The position numbers were made by a program, and so were the translations under genes. Below the pieces are notes generated by a model. The model was not told the DNA's origin and searched no databases. It worked only from the letters and a program-made list of their open reading frames with translations. 64,000 nt of DNA from Opisthocomus hoazin (lineage: Eukaryota > Chordata > Aves > Opisthocomiformes > Opisthocomidae). The stretch spans positions 9,858,001 through 9,922,000 of the forward strand of contig NC_134434.1 of NCBI RefSeq assembly GCF_030867145.1, read 5' to 3'. Below are positions 1 through 11,958 of this stretch, one piece after another; the stretch's first letter is position 1; every line of letters starts with the position of its first letter.

Positions 1-59
1 CGCCCGGTCGGATTTCGCAGGGAAAAACCAGTTTCTCCTGGACGTTAAACACGGGGACA

Positions 60-360
60 AGAAACCCGCGCGCTCACCGCCACCCCTCCGCCGCCCGAAA
101 CAAAATGGCGGGCGGGCGGCACCGCGAGGCACGACGGGACAGCACAAAGGGCGGTGCGGGCAGCTGGGAGCGCGTCACGTGAGCGGCCGCCGCGCCGCGG
201 TGCAGGCTGGGAGCTTGCAGGCGGTGGCGCGAGGAGGGCCGGCGGCGGCCATTTTGTGTCTGGCTCGCTGGGCTCGGCGCAGGGGCTGGTGTGGGCGTTG
301 CGGCTCAGGAGGGAAGAGCTTGGCCGTCTCCTCGCTGTGTAGGTCGGGGACGTCGCCGAC
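60..360 (+). promoter_or_regulatory. ZNF207: CpG-island promoter and 5' UTR of ZNF207
   Basis: The first 800 bases are very rich in G, C and CpG, unlike the AT-rich DNA that follows. No TATA box stands out. A perfect palindrome TCACGTGA (175-182) is an E-box of the USF/MITF-TFE type. Two YY1-type motifs face each other: CAAAATGGCGGG at 101-112 and GGCGGCCATTTTG at about 244-256. The coding start follows at 361. In mammals C17orf75 lies head-to-head with ZNF207, so this may be a bidirectional promoter, but no minus-strand coding exon was recognised in the window. The transcription start is inferred, not seen. Confidence 0.7.
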
Positions 361-2647
361 ATGGGCCGTAAGAAGAAGAAGCAGCTGAAGCCTTGGTGCT
401 GGTATCCTTCTGTGTGGGACGAGGCGGGCGTGGGGAGCTGAGGGGAGGGGAGCGGAGCGGAACGGCCTGGCCCGATCGGGTCTCTCCCGTTCTCCGCCCG
501 GCTCCTCGCTGTCGGGACGGGGCTCTTTCCTTCTCTCCCCTTCTGTTACGGTGTGGCTCCCTGCTCGGTCCTGTTCCGTTTCTGTGCTCCTTAGCGCGGG
601 GATGGGGCTTGCTCCCTGTCCTTCCTTTGCTCCCCTCCCCCCCGCGGCCTAGTCCGTCCGCTGCCGCCTGCCTCGATTGAGGCCTCGGCCTCACGTCCGG
701 TCCGTAAAGCCCGGGCAGGCCGCAGCTTCTCCGGCCGGTTGCCCTTGGCGCTCCTGTGGGCGGGCCCTGCGGCATTGCCGAGATCGCGGCGAAAATGGAG
801 AACGGTCTTTATCCCCCGGGGATAGGATGTCAGCGGCAAAAAGCCCTGCCTCTGATAACTAGTTATTCCAGAAACGGGGCAGGTGTGGTTAAATGAGACG
901 TTTTGAAAATGGGGGGGGGGGGGGGCTTTCAAATTTGTAATTGCTGCATCAAAGTCACGTACAATTTCCCAGTATCCACAAATACTGGTGGATTTTTCTT
1001 CGATCACTCCTTCACAATCTGCTTTTTCTTGGGAGTGTTTGCAGATTTACCTTTTCTCTAAAATGTTTCTGCCCAATCGAGAATTGCTTAATAAAGAAGT
1101 TTATAAGCTGCTCTGACATATTTTACCGTTTTCATATTGGAAGGCATCTGTGTTTCTATTTTAGGTATCAATATATTTCAGGTTTTGGCGGGAGTGAAGG
1201 GCACGTATTAACAAGGAACAGCTAATAATGTGTATTTGTCTCACTTAGGAAGATATTTTTGGAGTGTTTGCTGAAATACCAGTGCTGACCTGCAGAAGGG
1301 AAATTGCAGTTTGCCTCGCCTGTCACATAGATGCCCAGAAAGTTCTTAGCTTAAAATGTTTATGTTTAAAAACAATGAAATCTTTAATGACTGCAGCAAA
1401 TTATGTGGTGTCATAAGAACTGATAGCTGGATGACTGAAAAAGGAAATGAATTCTTAACTAAAACCTTTATTCTCTTTTATAAATGTTGGCTACTGATAC
1501 TTGTTATTAAATAGGCGCTTCTGAGTATTTAGCATCGCTTCCCTTTCATGGATTTCAAGTCTGTTTCTCGTTTAATGCTTTAGCGAGTTTATTTTAATCT
1601 ACATGTATGCAGAGAAGGAATGAGTCCACTAAGAAATAACTGGGGTTTGAAAAGCGTATGTCAAAGAGTATGGAATCAAATGATGATTCTGATTGCATGC
1701 ACACATCTTGCCAGTTTTGTACCTGTCTGTAGAGAGAAATGCTGAATGGTATGGTGAGCGGGAGGTTTGGTTTCAGACATCAGTGAAATTGTGACAACAG
1801 TGAACTTGTCATGCTTTGAATGCTAAGAGGTGCTTCCTATGCTTTTTTTCTGCTTTAGGAAAAATCACAATAATGCAAATTAACTTAGTGTTGGGTAACT
1901 TTCAGGATTAAGTGTTTCCTTAACAGTCTTCAATAGGTATTGTAACAGGGATTTTGATGATGAAAAAATCCTTATACAGCATCAAAAAGCAAAGCACTTT
2001 AAATGCCATATATGTCATAAGAAACTGTATACAGGACCTGGTTTAGCTATACATTGCATGCAGGTAAGAAGTTTTAGGCTTACGTAAGCTTTTTTTTATT
2101 GGTATCTAAAACTGGAATTACTAGTGAACTTAGAAAGGTGGGAGTTTGGGGGCTTCCAGAGTCTTAAAAACTGAGGAGGAAAAGACAGCGATGGTCTGTT
2201 TCCAGAACAGGAGTCCTGCTGTGTCAGTCATATGGGGAGTATGCAGTAGAGATCTCGGCTGTTGTTTTGGGGGTGTAGGAGGAGAGAGGGAATTGTATTG
2301 TCTTGGTGTCTAGAAGACAAGCTTATGTAAACTGGTTTTAGAAGCTAATAGTAGTTAACAGTGGTTAGGAAGCACATATCAAGAAAGTGCTTGGTCAGAG
2401 AGATTCTTCCAATTAAGGGTGTTCCTTTTGTATCTTGTAACTGGCTGAAAACCACGTAGAATCTAACCTGAATTGTGGTCAGGAGGATTTTTTTTTTTTT
2501 TTCTTTAGGTGCATAAAGAAACAATAGATGCTGTTCCAAATGCTATCCCTGGAAGAACCGACATTGAACTGGAAATCTATGGCATGGAGGGCATTCCAGA
2601 AAAAGATATGGAGGAACGGAGGAGGTTACTTGAACAAAAAACTCAGG
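361..2647 (+). CDS. ZNF207: ZNF207 exons 1-3: N-terminal double C2H2 finger module
   Basis: Exon 1 (361-401) encodes a basic start ([10 protein letters not shown]) and ends inside a Trp codon at a GTATCC donor. Exon 2 (1937-2063) carries the rest of finger 1 and most of finger 2 and ends at CAG|GTAAGA. Exon 3 (2509-2647) finishes the second finger, with its last His in [10 protein letters not shown], then encodes the acidic helix-like stretch [15 protein letters not shown] and an Arg/Glu-rich end. This N-terminal part is the microtubule-binding region in the family. Intron 1 (402-1936) contains the end of the CpG island and a run of 15 G at 911-925. Intron 2 (2064-2508) holds nothing recognisable. 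Confidence 0.95.
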
Positions 2648-5600
2648 GTAAAGTGTAATCTGGCTAGTTATCTGTTACTTCCCTAGTCTGTTTCTTCCTG
2701 ATACAAAGCTGTGTGATGCAGGTCTCGTTTCTCAGAATAATAAGGGTGGGTTGAATGCATTCTCTAACTGCAGCTCCAGAGGTTTGCCAGTCATGTAGAA
2801 GGATGAGGGATACTTTACTTTTCCTGTTCAGAAATAGCTGCATACCAGTGCACCTATAACAATTAGCTAATCAATATGGGGATAGTGATTTTATTTTTGA
2901 GGGTAATGGGAGGAAAAGCCAGGGATGATACAAGCCTGATGATGCCCAAGTGCTTTGATTTCTTTGCTGTTTAAGTGTACCGTTGTTTGAACTGCTTTGG
3001 CTTATTCTGGACAGCATGAGACTGACGTGAAGGCAGATTCCTACTTATGTTGAGGGTCATTACAGTGCCGAGTCACTTTCCTTCTCTTTGTTGTTTATAT
3101 ATATAGGTGGGCTCACATAGGTTTTTCTGCCTTGTAATTCCATGAATTTTTTAGCACGCTGAAAAGGTTTTAATTTTATTCTTTCCAATCCAGCTAGAAT
3201 ACCCTAGATGAAAAGAACTTCATAGAATATAATTTGCCTTCAGTGTGACCATATACCTCTTACTGTTCAGCAGAGAGCCAGAAAAAGAAACAACAGGATG
3301 ATTCTGATGAGTATGAAGATGATGAGTCTGCAGCTTCAACTTCATTTCAACCCCAGCAAGTTCAGCCACAGCAGGGGTACATTCCCCCAATGGCGCAGCC
3401 AGGTTTGCCTCCTGTGCCGGGTGCACCAGGGATGCCTCCAGGTAAGATGATGTTTTAAGATAGTTACTGAAAAGCTGAGCAGAAATACAAATTGCTGCTT
3501 GTATGCTGGAATAATAATTTGCCCTGTCTCAGACTGGGTGTTAGAGGTCATAAAACAGTTTTGTGAGATGCACATAAGCAGCTTCTTCATGGGTTTTTTC
3601 TTCCCCCATTCTGTGTGCGTGTGCACACATCTTCCTTCGAATTAGATGCTTGTGCCTAGGCTGAAGGAACGTTGATGTGGTAGTAAGACAGATTAGTACT
3701 TTAAACAGAAGTCTACCAGTTATATTTGTTTGTGGTGTTTTATAGCAAGATTTTGGAAACAGGGCAGAAAGGCTGCCATGTATCTATAGGCTGCTAACAT
3801 AGAACAGGCAGTTTATACACAGGTCACAAATACATTGAAGAAAGAATTTTAATCAATGACAGTAAGCAAGAACGGTTCTCTTCGTATTATGTTTTCTGAC
3901 ATGTTCTTTGGAGACTACTAAGAAAATTTACACAGTCTTGGAGGGCTGGCACAATGAATCTCGGTCAGATTTGCAGATAATATGTTGCATTGTTGTTGCA
4001 TATGTTGCGTAAGCCATGTTATTTCAAGAAACATTCTTTTGGAGATTCCCATAAAGCATTTATCCAGTCTAAATTTATTAGATTAAATTTGTTATTGACT
4101 GTATGTTGTCAGAGTTGTTTAAAATGTGTTTTTCTTCTAAGGTATACCACCACTAATGGCAGGTGTTCCACCTATGATGCCTGGAATGCCTCCAGTTATG
4201 CCTGGAATGCCACCTGGGTGAGTATCAAGAAAGACTTAATATTACATGTTCATGCTGTGCATTTTAAACTGTCACAGAAAAAGTAAAGCTAATTGGAAAA
4301 ATATACATAGGGACCTGTGAACTCTGTAACCTTAATATTAAAACTAACCAAAGAACTGGATGACTGTAAACCAACATTAAAAATATGGCTGAACTGTGAG
4401 TTCATGTGTAAAGTATTGAGTAGTAGTATAATAGTTTAAAGTTTTGTTGTGTTGGTTTAGAGCCTTTTGTGAACCACTGTTGCTTTGTGTATTGCACATG
4501 TTGTACCATCTGGTTATCAGTCATTGACCTAACAGGGAAAAAATACTGGATAGTTTAAGTTTTTCTTGTGTTTTGGGCAAAAGTAAGATGTTGGTTTTTA
4601 TGGTTGTTTGGGGTTGACACCGTACCCTGTCACGATGTGTTCAGAAAATCACAGTTAGATTTTTGATTTTGTCATAAATTTTCACAGATTACATCAGCAG
4701 AGAAAATACATGCAGTCATTTTGTGGTGGAAACATGTAAGCATCTCATTAATGTAATTCTAGGTACATTCATTATGCCATTTTATGTCATGTTTTTTATA
4801 AGCTTGAAATTGTCTTACTGAAAACTTCTGACTTGCATAAGAATTTGGGGAAAATGTTTAGTTAGTTTTTGTTGCTGTATAATACCTGAAGTTTTTATGC
4901 TTTATCTAAATGAATATTACATAACTATATGTTACAAGAAATGTATTCTACAAAATATTAACGAAATAGACCCTTAGGGACTTACAACCTCTCTTGAACC
5001 AGAGTACAGCTCCATGTACTCGATCCTTTACAGGAACTTTGCTTGTAAGTTTTGAAGTTCACTGAGGTGAAAGGTTGTTCGCTTCTGAGGCATAAGTATT
5101 GTTTTAACAGTGTTTGAATTTAAAAATCTTTTCATAGTTGAGCATCCTTGGATGCTTATTATGACTGTAGCTTTTCTGGGTGGAAACTGAACAGAATTTT
5201 GTCAGGCTTGCTGATGCTTAGTCCTCTGTAAACTCTTTGATAACTTCAAGCGAGTGTAATGTTATCTCGTAAAAGACACAAATTAGTTTGCCAATAATTC
5301 ACTGCACCTCCTTTTGGTGATATTTTAGGGGGAGGAGGTGGTGTTACATTATGCTTTTACCTAGTTTAATGAAAAATTTTGCTTAGTTAACCTGATGGAT
5401 CTTTTGTTTAAAAATTAACGAAGAATAATTGGGACCTAGGAAGCAATTTTGGATTTAGAGTGACCCTACTTCTAGCACTATCCCTGCAGTTTCTCAGAAA
5501 TGAATCATTCTTGTGGCAGCAGGCAGCAAGCATCCAGCACTTTTTTGGGGGTCTGACAGATGTCAAAGTGGGTGGCAAGATCGACTTTGCTTTCTCCAAC

Positions 5601-8600
5601 CATTAACCTAAGAAAGGGGCAATGGTACTATGATCCCAGTCAATGCTGCTTCTGCACTGATTGTCCCTTTTGTGGCAGTGGTAGACAAGTTGAGAATAAA
5701 AACAAGACTGGGCAGCAGTTTGCTTTGCAGAATGAATGCTTGCCTGTTAATGATGATTTGTTTTGATTTTTGGAATAGCAATGGTGAAGGTGTCTTGACT
5801 GTCACACAGATAGAAACTGCTGCTTGGTGGGGTTTTGGTGTGCACTTGGCTGCTATGTATCTGCTTAGCTTGCTAACTAAAGTAATATGCATTCTTTTTT
5901 TTTTTTTCCCTCATCCAGCTTCGAGTGTCTGGAAAAATTTAAGCAAACTTAAGCTACACTTGGTTTGTTCCCTGTAAAGGAATGGTATATATTCATCTAT
6001 AGCTTCCCAATGTAAAAGCACTTAGTGGTGTAGACAGCTTTTTTTTTTTTTTATGAAGTTGCAGCCCTGTGGAGGAGGAATTTCCTTACATTAAGGGTTG
6101 CATGTATATTTCAGATGGGGAACATGCATTAACTTGTAGTGTGGTTTAGTAGATAAGGACAAAAGGGGTCATTTAGATGCTACTTTTCTGTTTCTGTTAG
6201 GAAATACAGACCAGTTTTTTCTCTAGGTATCAGTAGCAAGAAAAAAAAAAAACAAACCTGTTCTTAATATGAAGGAAAAATATGCCATAATAAAGACTTC
6301 TCATTAAAAAAAAAAAAATCCCACTTTTCTATCCTTAGCATAGAGAATGTGTACTGTATTTGAAACTCCAGAATCTTTCTTACCCTGTGGTCTCCCTCTG
6401 CCTTTACCAGTATTTTGTGGATAGCTTTACAGATTTGGGTTGTCTACCATTCACTAGAGGAAGGAGAATATGTCAAGGTAGGATGAGGGTGCTATAACCA
6501 CAGACAGACTTGTGGTGTCAGAAAGGAGTAATAGCAGACGTACAGCGATTTCAGTATGATTGGAGTTAACTGGTTTTCCTACTTCCAGATTTTGGGAGTG
6601 TACTAAGATCAGGTTCTTGGAACACTCTGCTGAAACTAGTAGCCTGAAAGAGATTTCGAGAGACACACCAGTTCTGGAAATCTGATAATAGTGGAAGTAA
6701 AAGCTTGAGAAAGTGGGGGTTTTCTTAATTTTTTTTTTTTGTGGTTTGTTTTTTTTTTTTCTTGTGGAAAACCATTTCTAACTGTGGAGTTGGCTGATAT
6801 TGAATTGGCTCTGAGACCTTCTTGAAATTATTTACCGTAATTTTTTATCTAATACAGGTATGTGCCAGTTGTATTAACAGCGTATCACGTGTATTTATAC
6901 CACTGCTCGTTTTCTGTTTAATAGGATGATGCCGATGGGTGGAATGATGCCTCCTGGGCCAGGAATACCACCTCTTATGCCTGGTATGCCACCAGGTAGG
7001 TCAGGATTGTGGAACTTGTACTGTGGTGGGAGCTAAATTTTGTTTCTTTATTTCCACTGAATTTTAGGATTTATATAAAAAATAGAGAGACTTATGCCAC
7101 CACCTCTTCACCCCTTTTTAATGTCTGCGGCTGCACCTGGAAAATGGTAATGATTGAAAATGTGGGAAATGAGAAATACCCAAGTAATAAACCTGCTGTG
7201 TGAAGAATTCCAACACTGGATTTTTTGTCTCTTAGAATAGCTAGAAGATATGTTTCTTGAGCTTGTGCAGCTCTTAATCAGCCTTACGTTCTGAGGGTGT
7301 CCCACCTGGCCAGCAGCTGTGCTGTGATGGCTTGAGATTTGCTGGTTTGCCCACATTCCTCACTGGAGGAGGAGGCAAGGCACTTGGACACTTATAGCCT
7401 AGTTGTGCTGCACAGTAGTGTGATGGAACCCATGTGGGCTGTTGACTTCCTGTCTCTGAACCTCTCCTAGAGCCCTGCACCTATGAAGTGCATGTAGTGT
7501 GATAACAGGCTGCAGTAAGTAGCCTTGTGTCACTGTTCCACTGTGCGAAAGACCCGCAGCAAAGCTGGTCTGTGTTTTCATTAAAGTTCTGATACCGTTC
7601 ATAGTGGCTGCATGTTTTGGATTTTGTAACAGAATCACAGAATGGTAGGGGTTGGAAGGGACCTCTGTGGGTCACCCAGTCCAACCCTCCCACCGAAGCA
7701 GGGTCACCCAGAGCAGGCTGCAGAGGACCTTGTCCAGGCGGGTCTTGAATATCTCCAGAGAAGGAGACTCCACAACCTCCCTGGGCAGCCTGTTCCAGTG
7801 CTCCGTCACCCTCAGAGGGAGGAAGTTCTTCCTCATGTTCAGACAGAACTTCCTGTGCTTCAGTTTCAGCCTTAGCCACGCACTTGGCAGCATAGGCGCA
7901 GTGTGTTGGGAACAGTTAACTGCATTAATTGAGTTGGTTTATTGAGAGCATAAACTTCATCGTTGAAGCTCTAGTAGAAAACAGAATTTAATTCAGTATT
8001 GCTTAGAAGTGTTTGAGGTTACTGCCTATGTGTGGACATTTGTTTGTGACTGCTGGCATTACCCTTTATCGTATTATTTTACTATTGCCTTAAAAATACA
8101 TCTTCCTGGAAGGAGACTTACTTCGGAGGAACACTGTGAACAGAATCCTCTAAAGGAGTATTCTTGCGTCTTTAGCATGATTTGTTGCCAATTCTTTGTG
8201 GCTTGTAGGTATGCCACCACCTGTTGGCCCTCGTCCTGGGATGCCTCCGATGACACAAGCACAGCCTGTTACAGCACCGGGCATTCTTAACAGACCTCCA
8301 GCTCCTGCTGCTTCGGCACCTACACCCCAGCCTCCGGTGACTAAACCACTCTTCCCAAGTGCAGGGCAGGTAAGGTATCTTGTAGTCTGGAGTCTGTTGG
8401 TGCATTCTTCAAATCTGCACTGTGTCAACAGTGTCTATTCTTTATTATTGAGGAGGCCCGAGAAGTGACTGGTTAAGTTTCTTGCTTGTGTTGATTCAAA
8501 AGTTCAATTCAGTGTAGTGCTTGAATTAATTTTAAAAGATTCTTTTGTTTGTCTTGTAATAGCCGTGAAACCAGACAGAAGTTCTGTAAGCACATGGGGA

Positions 8601-11600
8601 AGAAAGGAGTAGGCAAAACACTTCTTTCTTTAATCCCTTTAGTTTGTTGTTTATAAGGGTGCTTTGGGTGGGTGAAGGGATGTGTTAGCTACAGGAATCT
8701 GATTGCGTAGAACTTTATCTAGAATTTCCAAAGTATAAATCTTGATGTGACTTGTTCTCTCCTGTTCTTTTCACAGTGGGCTCTCTACCTATAGATGGAT
8801 TAATTTATTCTGTAGTCTTGTTGAACAGGTTAAACATTGCCTGAATTAGGGGGCTTTTTACTTTTAAAAGTCTAGGAGTAAGTTAAGGTAGTAAAAATTT
8901 GTTTAAATGTGTTGGGGAGGGAAGTGGGGAATTGATAGTGGCTTGTGAGCTCTGCCCTTTGATTGCTCTTGTGTAACAAGTCCCAACGTTTTTACTTGTA
9001 TTCAAGTATGTTGCAAAAATTGTCAGTGTACTATTTGCATTTTAGACTTCTGCAGGGAAGGTACTAGTTTACAAAAACACAGTCCTTTCATCTGAAAGGA
9101 CTTAGCATAAGAAATCCTTTCATCTGGATACTTTCCACCCATTTGTTTGGAGACTTTTCACTGTTTCCTTTCTTTTATGCTACAGATGGGGACACCTGTC
9201 ACAAGCTCAAGTACAGCTTCCTCCAATTCAGAAAGTCTGTCAGCATCTTCTAACGCTCTGTTTCCTAGCACAGCACAAGTACGCAGGAAGTCACAGTTAA
9301 AAAAACAAATTGCTTTGCAACTTAACCCTTTGGACCGTTCTGTAAAACCTAAAATTGACTAAACATCTTCAGATAATTTATGTTATATTCATGATCATGT
9401 TTAGCTGGTAAAACTGCAGAGTCCTTGATCGTGAGTTGCATCTTACTAGCAATAAGCATGTCAAAGTGCCCAATTTTTCTTAGTGTGAAAGAATGAAATG
9501 TTACATCCTGGTTCTAAAGGGTTAAAAGAGCATGAAAGCAGTTAAATGCATTTTAGTGGGCAGTGGTTAGCTTGATGCATGGTGAAGGCTTTTTAGTTTG
9601 TTTTTTTAATATGGTACATCTTAATGTAGGAAATCTTGCACTTTGCATTATGTGCAAAAATTTGAAATGTTTTGGTTGGAAAGTTCAGATAACTGTAAAT
9701 ATACAGTGACTAGAAACAAAAGCATTCTCTCATAATGAAAGCTTGCTTTGGAGATTGCTGTGTCTTCAGAGAAAGCCTGGTAAAGCAAACTTTTCTGGTC
9801 TAACAGTTTTAATTTAAGAAAAAAGTAGGAAAGGTAAGATGTTGGAATCTGTAGTGGACCTTGTACCTGCCTTCAGTTGATTCTTCATTCACAAGCCAGA
9901 TTAAAGGTCTACAGAGACACATAGTACTTTGTGAAAATACTGCAGTATTTTTATAGAGAGAACGCTTAAAACAAACTCTGGCACAGTAGAGCTTTCTTAA
10001 GTATTTAATAAAAGCATTTATTAAATACCTAATTTTAATGAATACTAACACTTTAAGCTGTACTTTAAGCTAATGGTTGCTAAAGTATGCTAATAATTTT
10101 GTGAGAGAACAATGAATTTATACTTATAGGCTCTTAAAAAATCAGTGATTCAGGATAGATTTAGACATTTTCCAAACTCAGTATCTGAGATAAAGATTTG
10201 GTGGGGGGTGGGGGTGTTTGTTGTTGTTCCTTTTTTCTAGTTGTGGCTTTTGACCTGCAAATTTTAGACTTCCCTGTGTGTGTGTGTGTATATATATGTG
10301 TGTATATACTGGGGTTTATTCTGTCTTGTTTTCAGTTGCTCTAGTATACGATAAGGCTGAACTTTACTTTTGTCAAGCTTGTTTTAATTAATGTATCTTA
10401 CTGGAAGGTTTCAGAGGTCTAACAGACATCATTTAAGTTTTCTTGTGCTTTGAGAAATAAATATTGATCTATCTCTGTGTTTCGCAGACTGCAGCAGCTG
10501 TTCCAGGTCCAGTTGGTACTGATTTCAAACCTTTGAATTCTACACCTGCAACAACAACAGAACCCCCAAAACCTACATTCCCTGCTTACACACAGTCTAC
10601 AGCCTCAACCACTAGCACGACAAACAGCACTGCAGCTAAACCAGCTACATCTATAACAAGTAAGCCTGCTACCCTCACAACAACCAGTGCAACCAGTAAG
10701 TTGATCCATCCAGATGAGGATATATCACTGGTAAGTTTAAATATTTTCAGTTATCTTACTGAAAAATGTGATTTATGCTGATACAGCTGATTAAATAGAA
10801 TTTTTGCTGCTTTATGCGTATTTTAATAATGATGAGAGTGCAAACTGCAGAATTAAGGTAGCAGAACCATGTATTGAGAAAACTTTGGTTGCAAAGTGAT
10901 GACTGGCGTATTGCAATGATCCTGCTGCAGATCTAAGCCTTATTTTTGTTGGTGATGGGAAATTACTCAACCCAAAATATAATTGCAGCTTTTTCTGCAT
11001 ATGACGTAAACTTGAAGTTAAATAGATATAGCTAAGACAAAAGACTTCAACAGTTCAAAGTGGTCTTGGTGCTATTACAGCAGTCAGAAATACAGATTTT
11101 ATGCGTAAATTAACCTTAATTTCAGTTCCGATACCTTTGTGTTTGGCTTTTTGTCTCAGCTTGTTATGAGGTAGAGGCTTTCTTCAGCTGAGGGAGGAGG
11201 AGAAGAATTTGTGTTGCATGCAAATAGCTAGATTGGCCAGTATTAATGCAGTAACTTTGAAGGCAGGGGGAAAAATGCAGATGCTGCTGTGTAATGTTAC
11301 TAGTAGCAGTCTTTGAACTAGTAAGGTATTTGAAATAGTTTAGTATCTGTAATCTACTTTGTTACACTTTTATTTACTTTGCTTTTGGTGAGTTTTAGCG
11401 TTAAAATGTGTTATGGTTGTCTGTTCCTGGTTTTAGGAAGAGAGAAGGGCACAGCTGCCTAAATATCAGCGTAATCTTCCTCGACCAGGACAAGCTTCCT
11501 TGGGTAATCCACCAGTTGGACCAATTGGAGGTATGATGCCACCACAGCCAGGAATTCCTCCACAACAACAAGGAATGAGACCTCCCATGCCACCTCATGG

Positions 11601-11958
11601 TAATCATAAGTTTCCCAGCTTGCTTTTCTTGTAAAGATTTGTCTTTGCTATTAACTTTTTTGAAACTTGGAAGTGGCATATACTGGCTGTGGGAGTGCAG
11701 GGGGGGTGTCTTGAGCTTTTCACAAAAAGCAACTTCTGCCTGTTATTGGGGGGAAAAAAAACCACCTTTCTTTGCATCTTAAATATTCTGTTTATAGGTC
11801 AGTATGGTGCTCATCACCAAGGCATGCCAGGATATCTTCCTGGAGCGATGCCTCCATACGGTCAGGGACCTCCGATGGTGCCCCCTTACCAAAGTGGACC
11901 TCCTCGACCTCCAATGGGAATGAGACCTCCTGTAATGTCGCAAGGTGGCCGCTACTGA
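361..11958 (+). CDS. ZNF207: ZNF207 / BuGZ, BUB3-interacting zinc finger protein (11 coding exons, complete)
   Basis: Spliced CDS: 361-401, 1937-2063, 2509-2647, 3274-3441 (or 3271-), 4142-4217, 6925-6995, 8209-8369, 9186-9278, 10488-10730, 11437-11599, 11798-11958. This gives 1443 nt, or 480 aa plus stop, close to the mammalian protein of about 478-494 aa. All introns are GT-AG and all phases agree. The protein starts [16 protein letters not shown] and has two C2H2 fingers (C13/C16/H29/H34 and C37/C40/H53/H58). A Pro/Gly/Met-rich low-complexity middle, a Ser/Thr-rich stretch and a GLEBS motif (about residues 355-390) follow, and it ends in a Pro/Gly/Met tail closing SQGGRY. In the family, ZNF207 stabilises BUB3 at kinetochores, binds microtubules through its N-terminus and condenses through its low-complexity region to help spindle assembly. 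It acts in the nucleus, at kinetochores and on the spindle. The ATG at 361 is chosen because it gives the conserved N-terminus. Confidence 0.97.
3271..6995 (+). CDS. ZNF207: ZNF207 exons 4-6: acidic stretch and Pro/Met/Gly repeats
   Basis: Exon 4 (3274-3441, or from 3271 with a tandem CAGCAG acceptor) encodes a Lys/Gln run, an acidic patch ([10 protein letters not shown]) and a Gln/Pro-rich stretch. Exons 5 (4142-4217) and 6 (6925-6995) encode repeated blocks of the kind PPLMPGMPP and [12 protein letters not shown]. This low-complexity Pro/Met/Gly region is the part linked in the literature to temperature-dependent phase separation of BuGZ. Intron 5 (4218-6924) is 2.7 kb of T-rich DNA with several poly-T/poly-A runs and no gene-like content. 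Confidence 0.93.
7631..7877 (-). mobile_element. CR1 LINE 3' fragment, antisense in ZNF207 intron 6
   Basis: On the plus strand it begins AGAATCACAGAATGGT, then GGTTGGAAGGGACCT, which is the reverse complement of the conserved CR1 3' end. Body sequence follows (CTCCACAACCTCCCTGGGCA, GGAAGTTCTTCCTCATGTTC). The copy covers only about 250 bases of the 3' region, as is usual for 5'-truncated CR1. It lies in the intron between exons 6 and 7 of ZNF207, antisense to the gene. Open frames across it are accidental. Confidence 0.92.
8209..9278 (+). CDS. ZNF207: ZNF207 exons 7-8, including a frame-neutral 93-nt exon
   Basis: Exon 7 (8209-8369) encodes a Pro-rich segment ending KPLFPSAGQ at a CAG|GTAAGG donor. 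Exon 8 (9186-9278) is exactly 93 nt in phase 0 and encodes 31 residues, [17 protein letters not shown] onward, ending ALFPSTAQ at a CAA|GTACGC donor. Skipping exon 8 keeps the frame. The two exons end in similar peptides (LFPSAGQ and LFPSTAQ), which suggests an old partial duplication. The Ser/Thr-rich character makes exon 8 a possible phosphorylation target; that is inference. Confidence 0.93.
10275..10310. repeat. TG/TA microsatellite in ZNF207 intron 8
   Basis: A run of TG dinucleotides passes into TA and back to TG about 180 bases upstream of exon 9. It is simple-sequence DNA with no coding content. Confidence 0.85.
10488..11599 (+). CDS. ZNF207: ZNF207 exons 9-10: Ser/Thr-rich region and BUB3-binding GLEBS motif
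   Basis: Exon 9 (10488-10730) encodes a Thr/Ser/Ala-rich stretch after [19 protein letters not shown] and ends [12 protein letters not shown] at a CTG|GTAAGT donor. Exon 10 (11437-11599) continues [19 protein letters not shown] and then a Gly/Met/Pro/Gln stretch. The segment spanning the junction, [18 protein letters not shown], is the GLEBS motif. By family knowledge it docks on the BUB3 propeller and is needed for kinetochore loading. The Glu-Glu pair at the start of exon 10 is the conserved core. Confidence 0.95.

Noticed and set aside
45-362. Minus-strand 105-codon frame at the left edge as a possible C17orf75 first exon
   Set aside because: The translation does not resemble the C17orf75 N-terminus. 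The frame is open only because the promoter is GC-rich.
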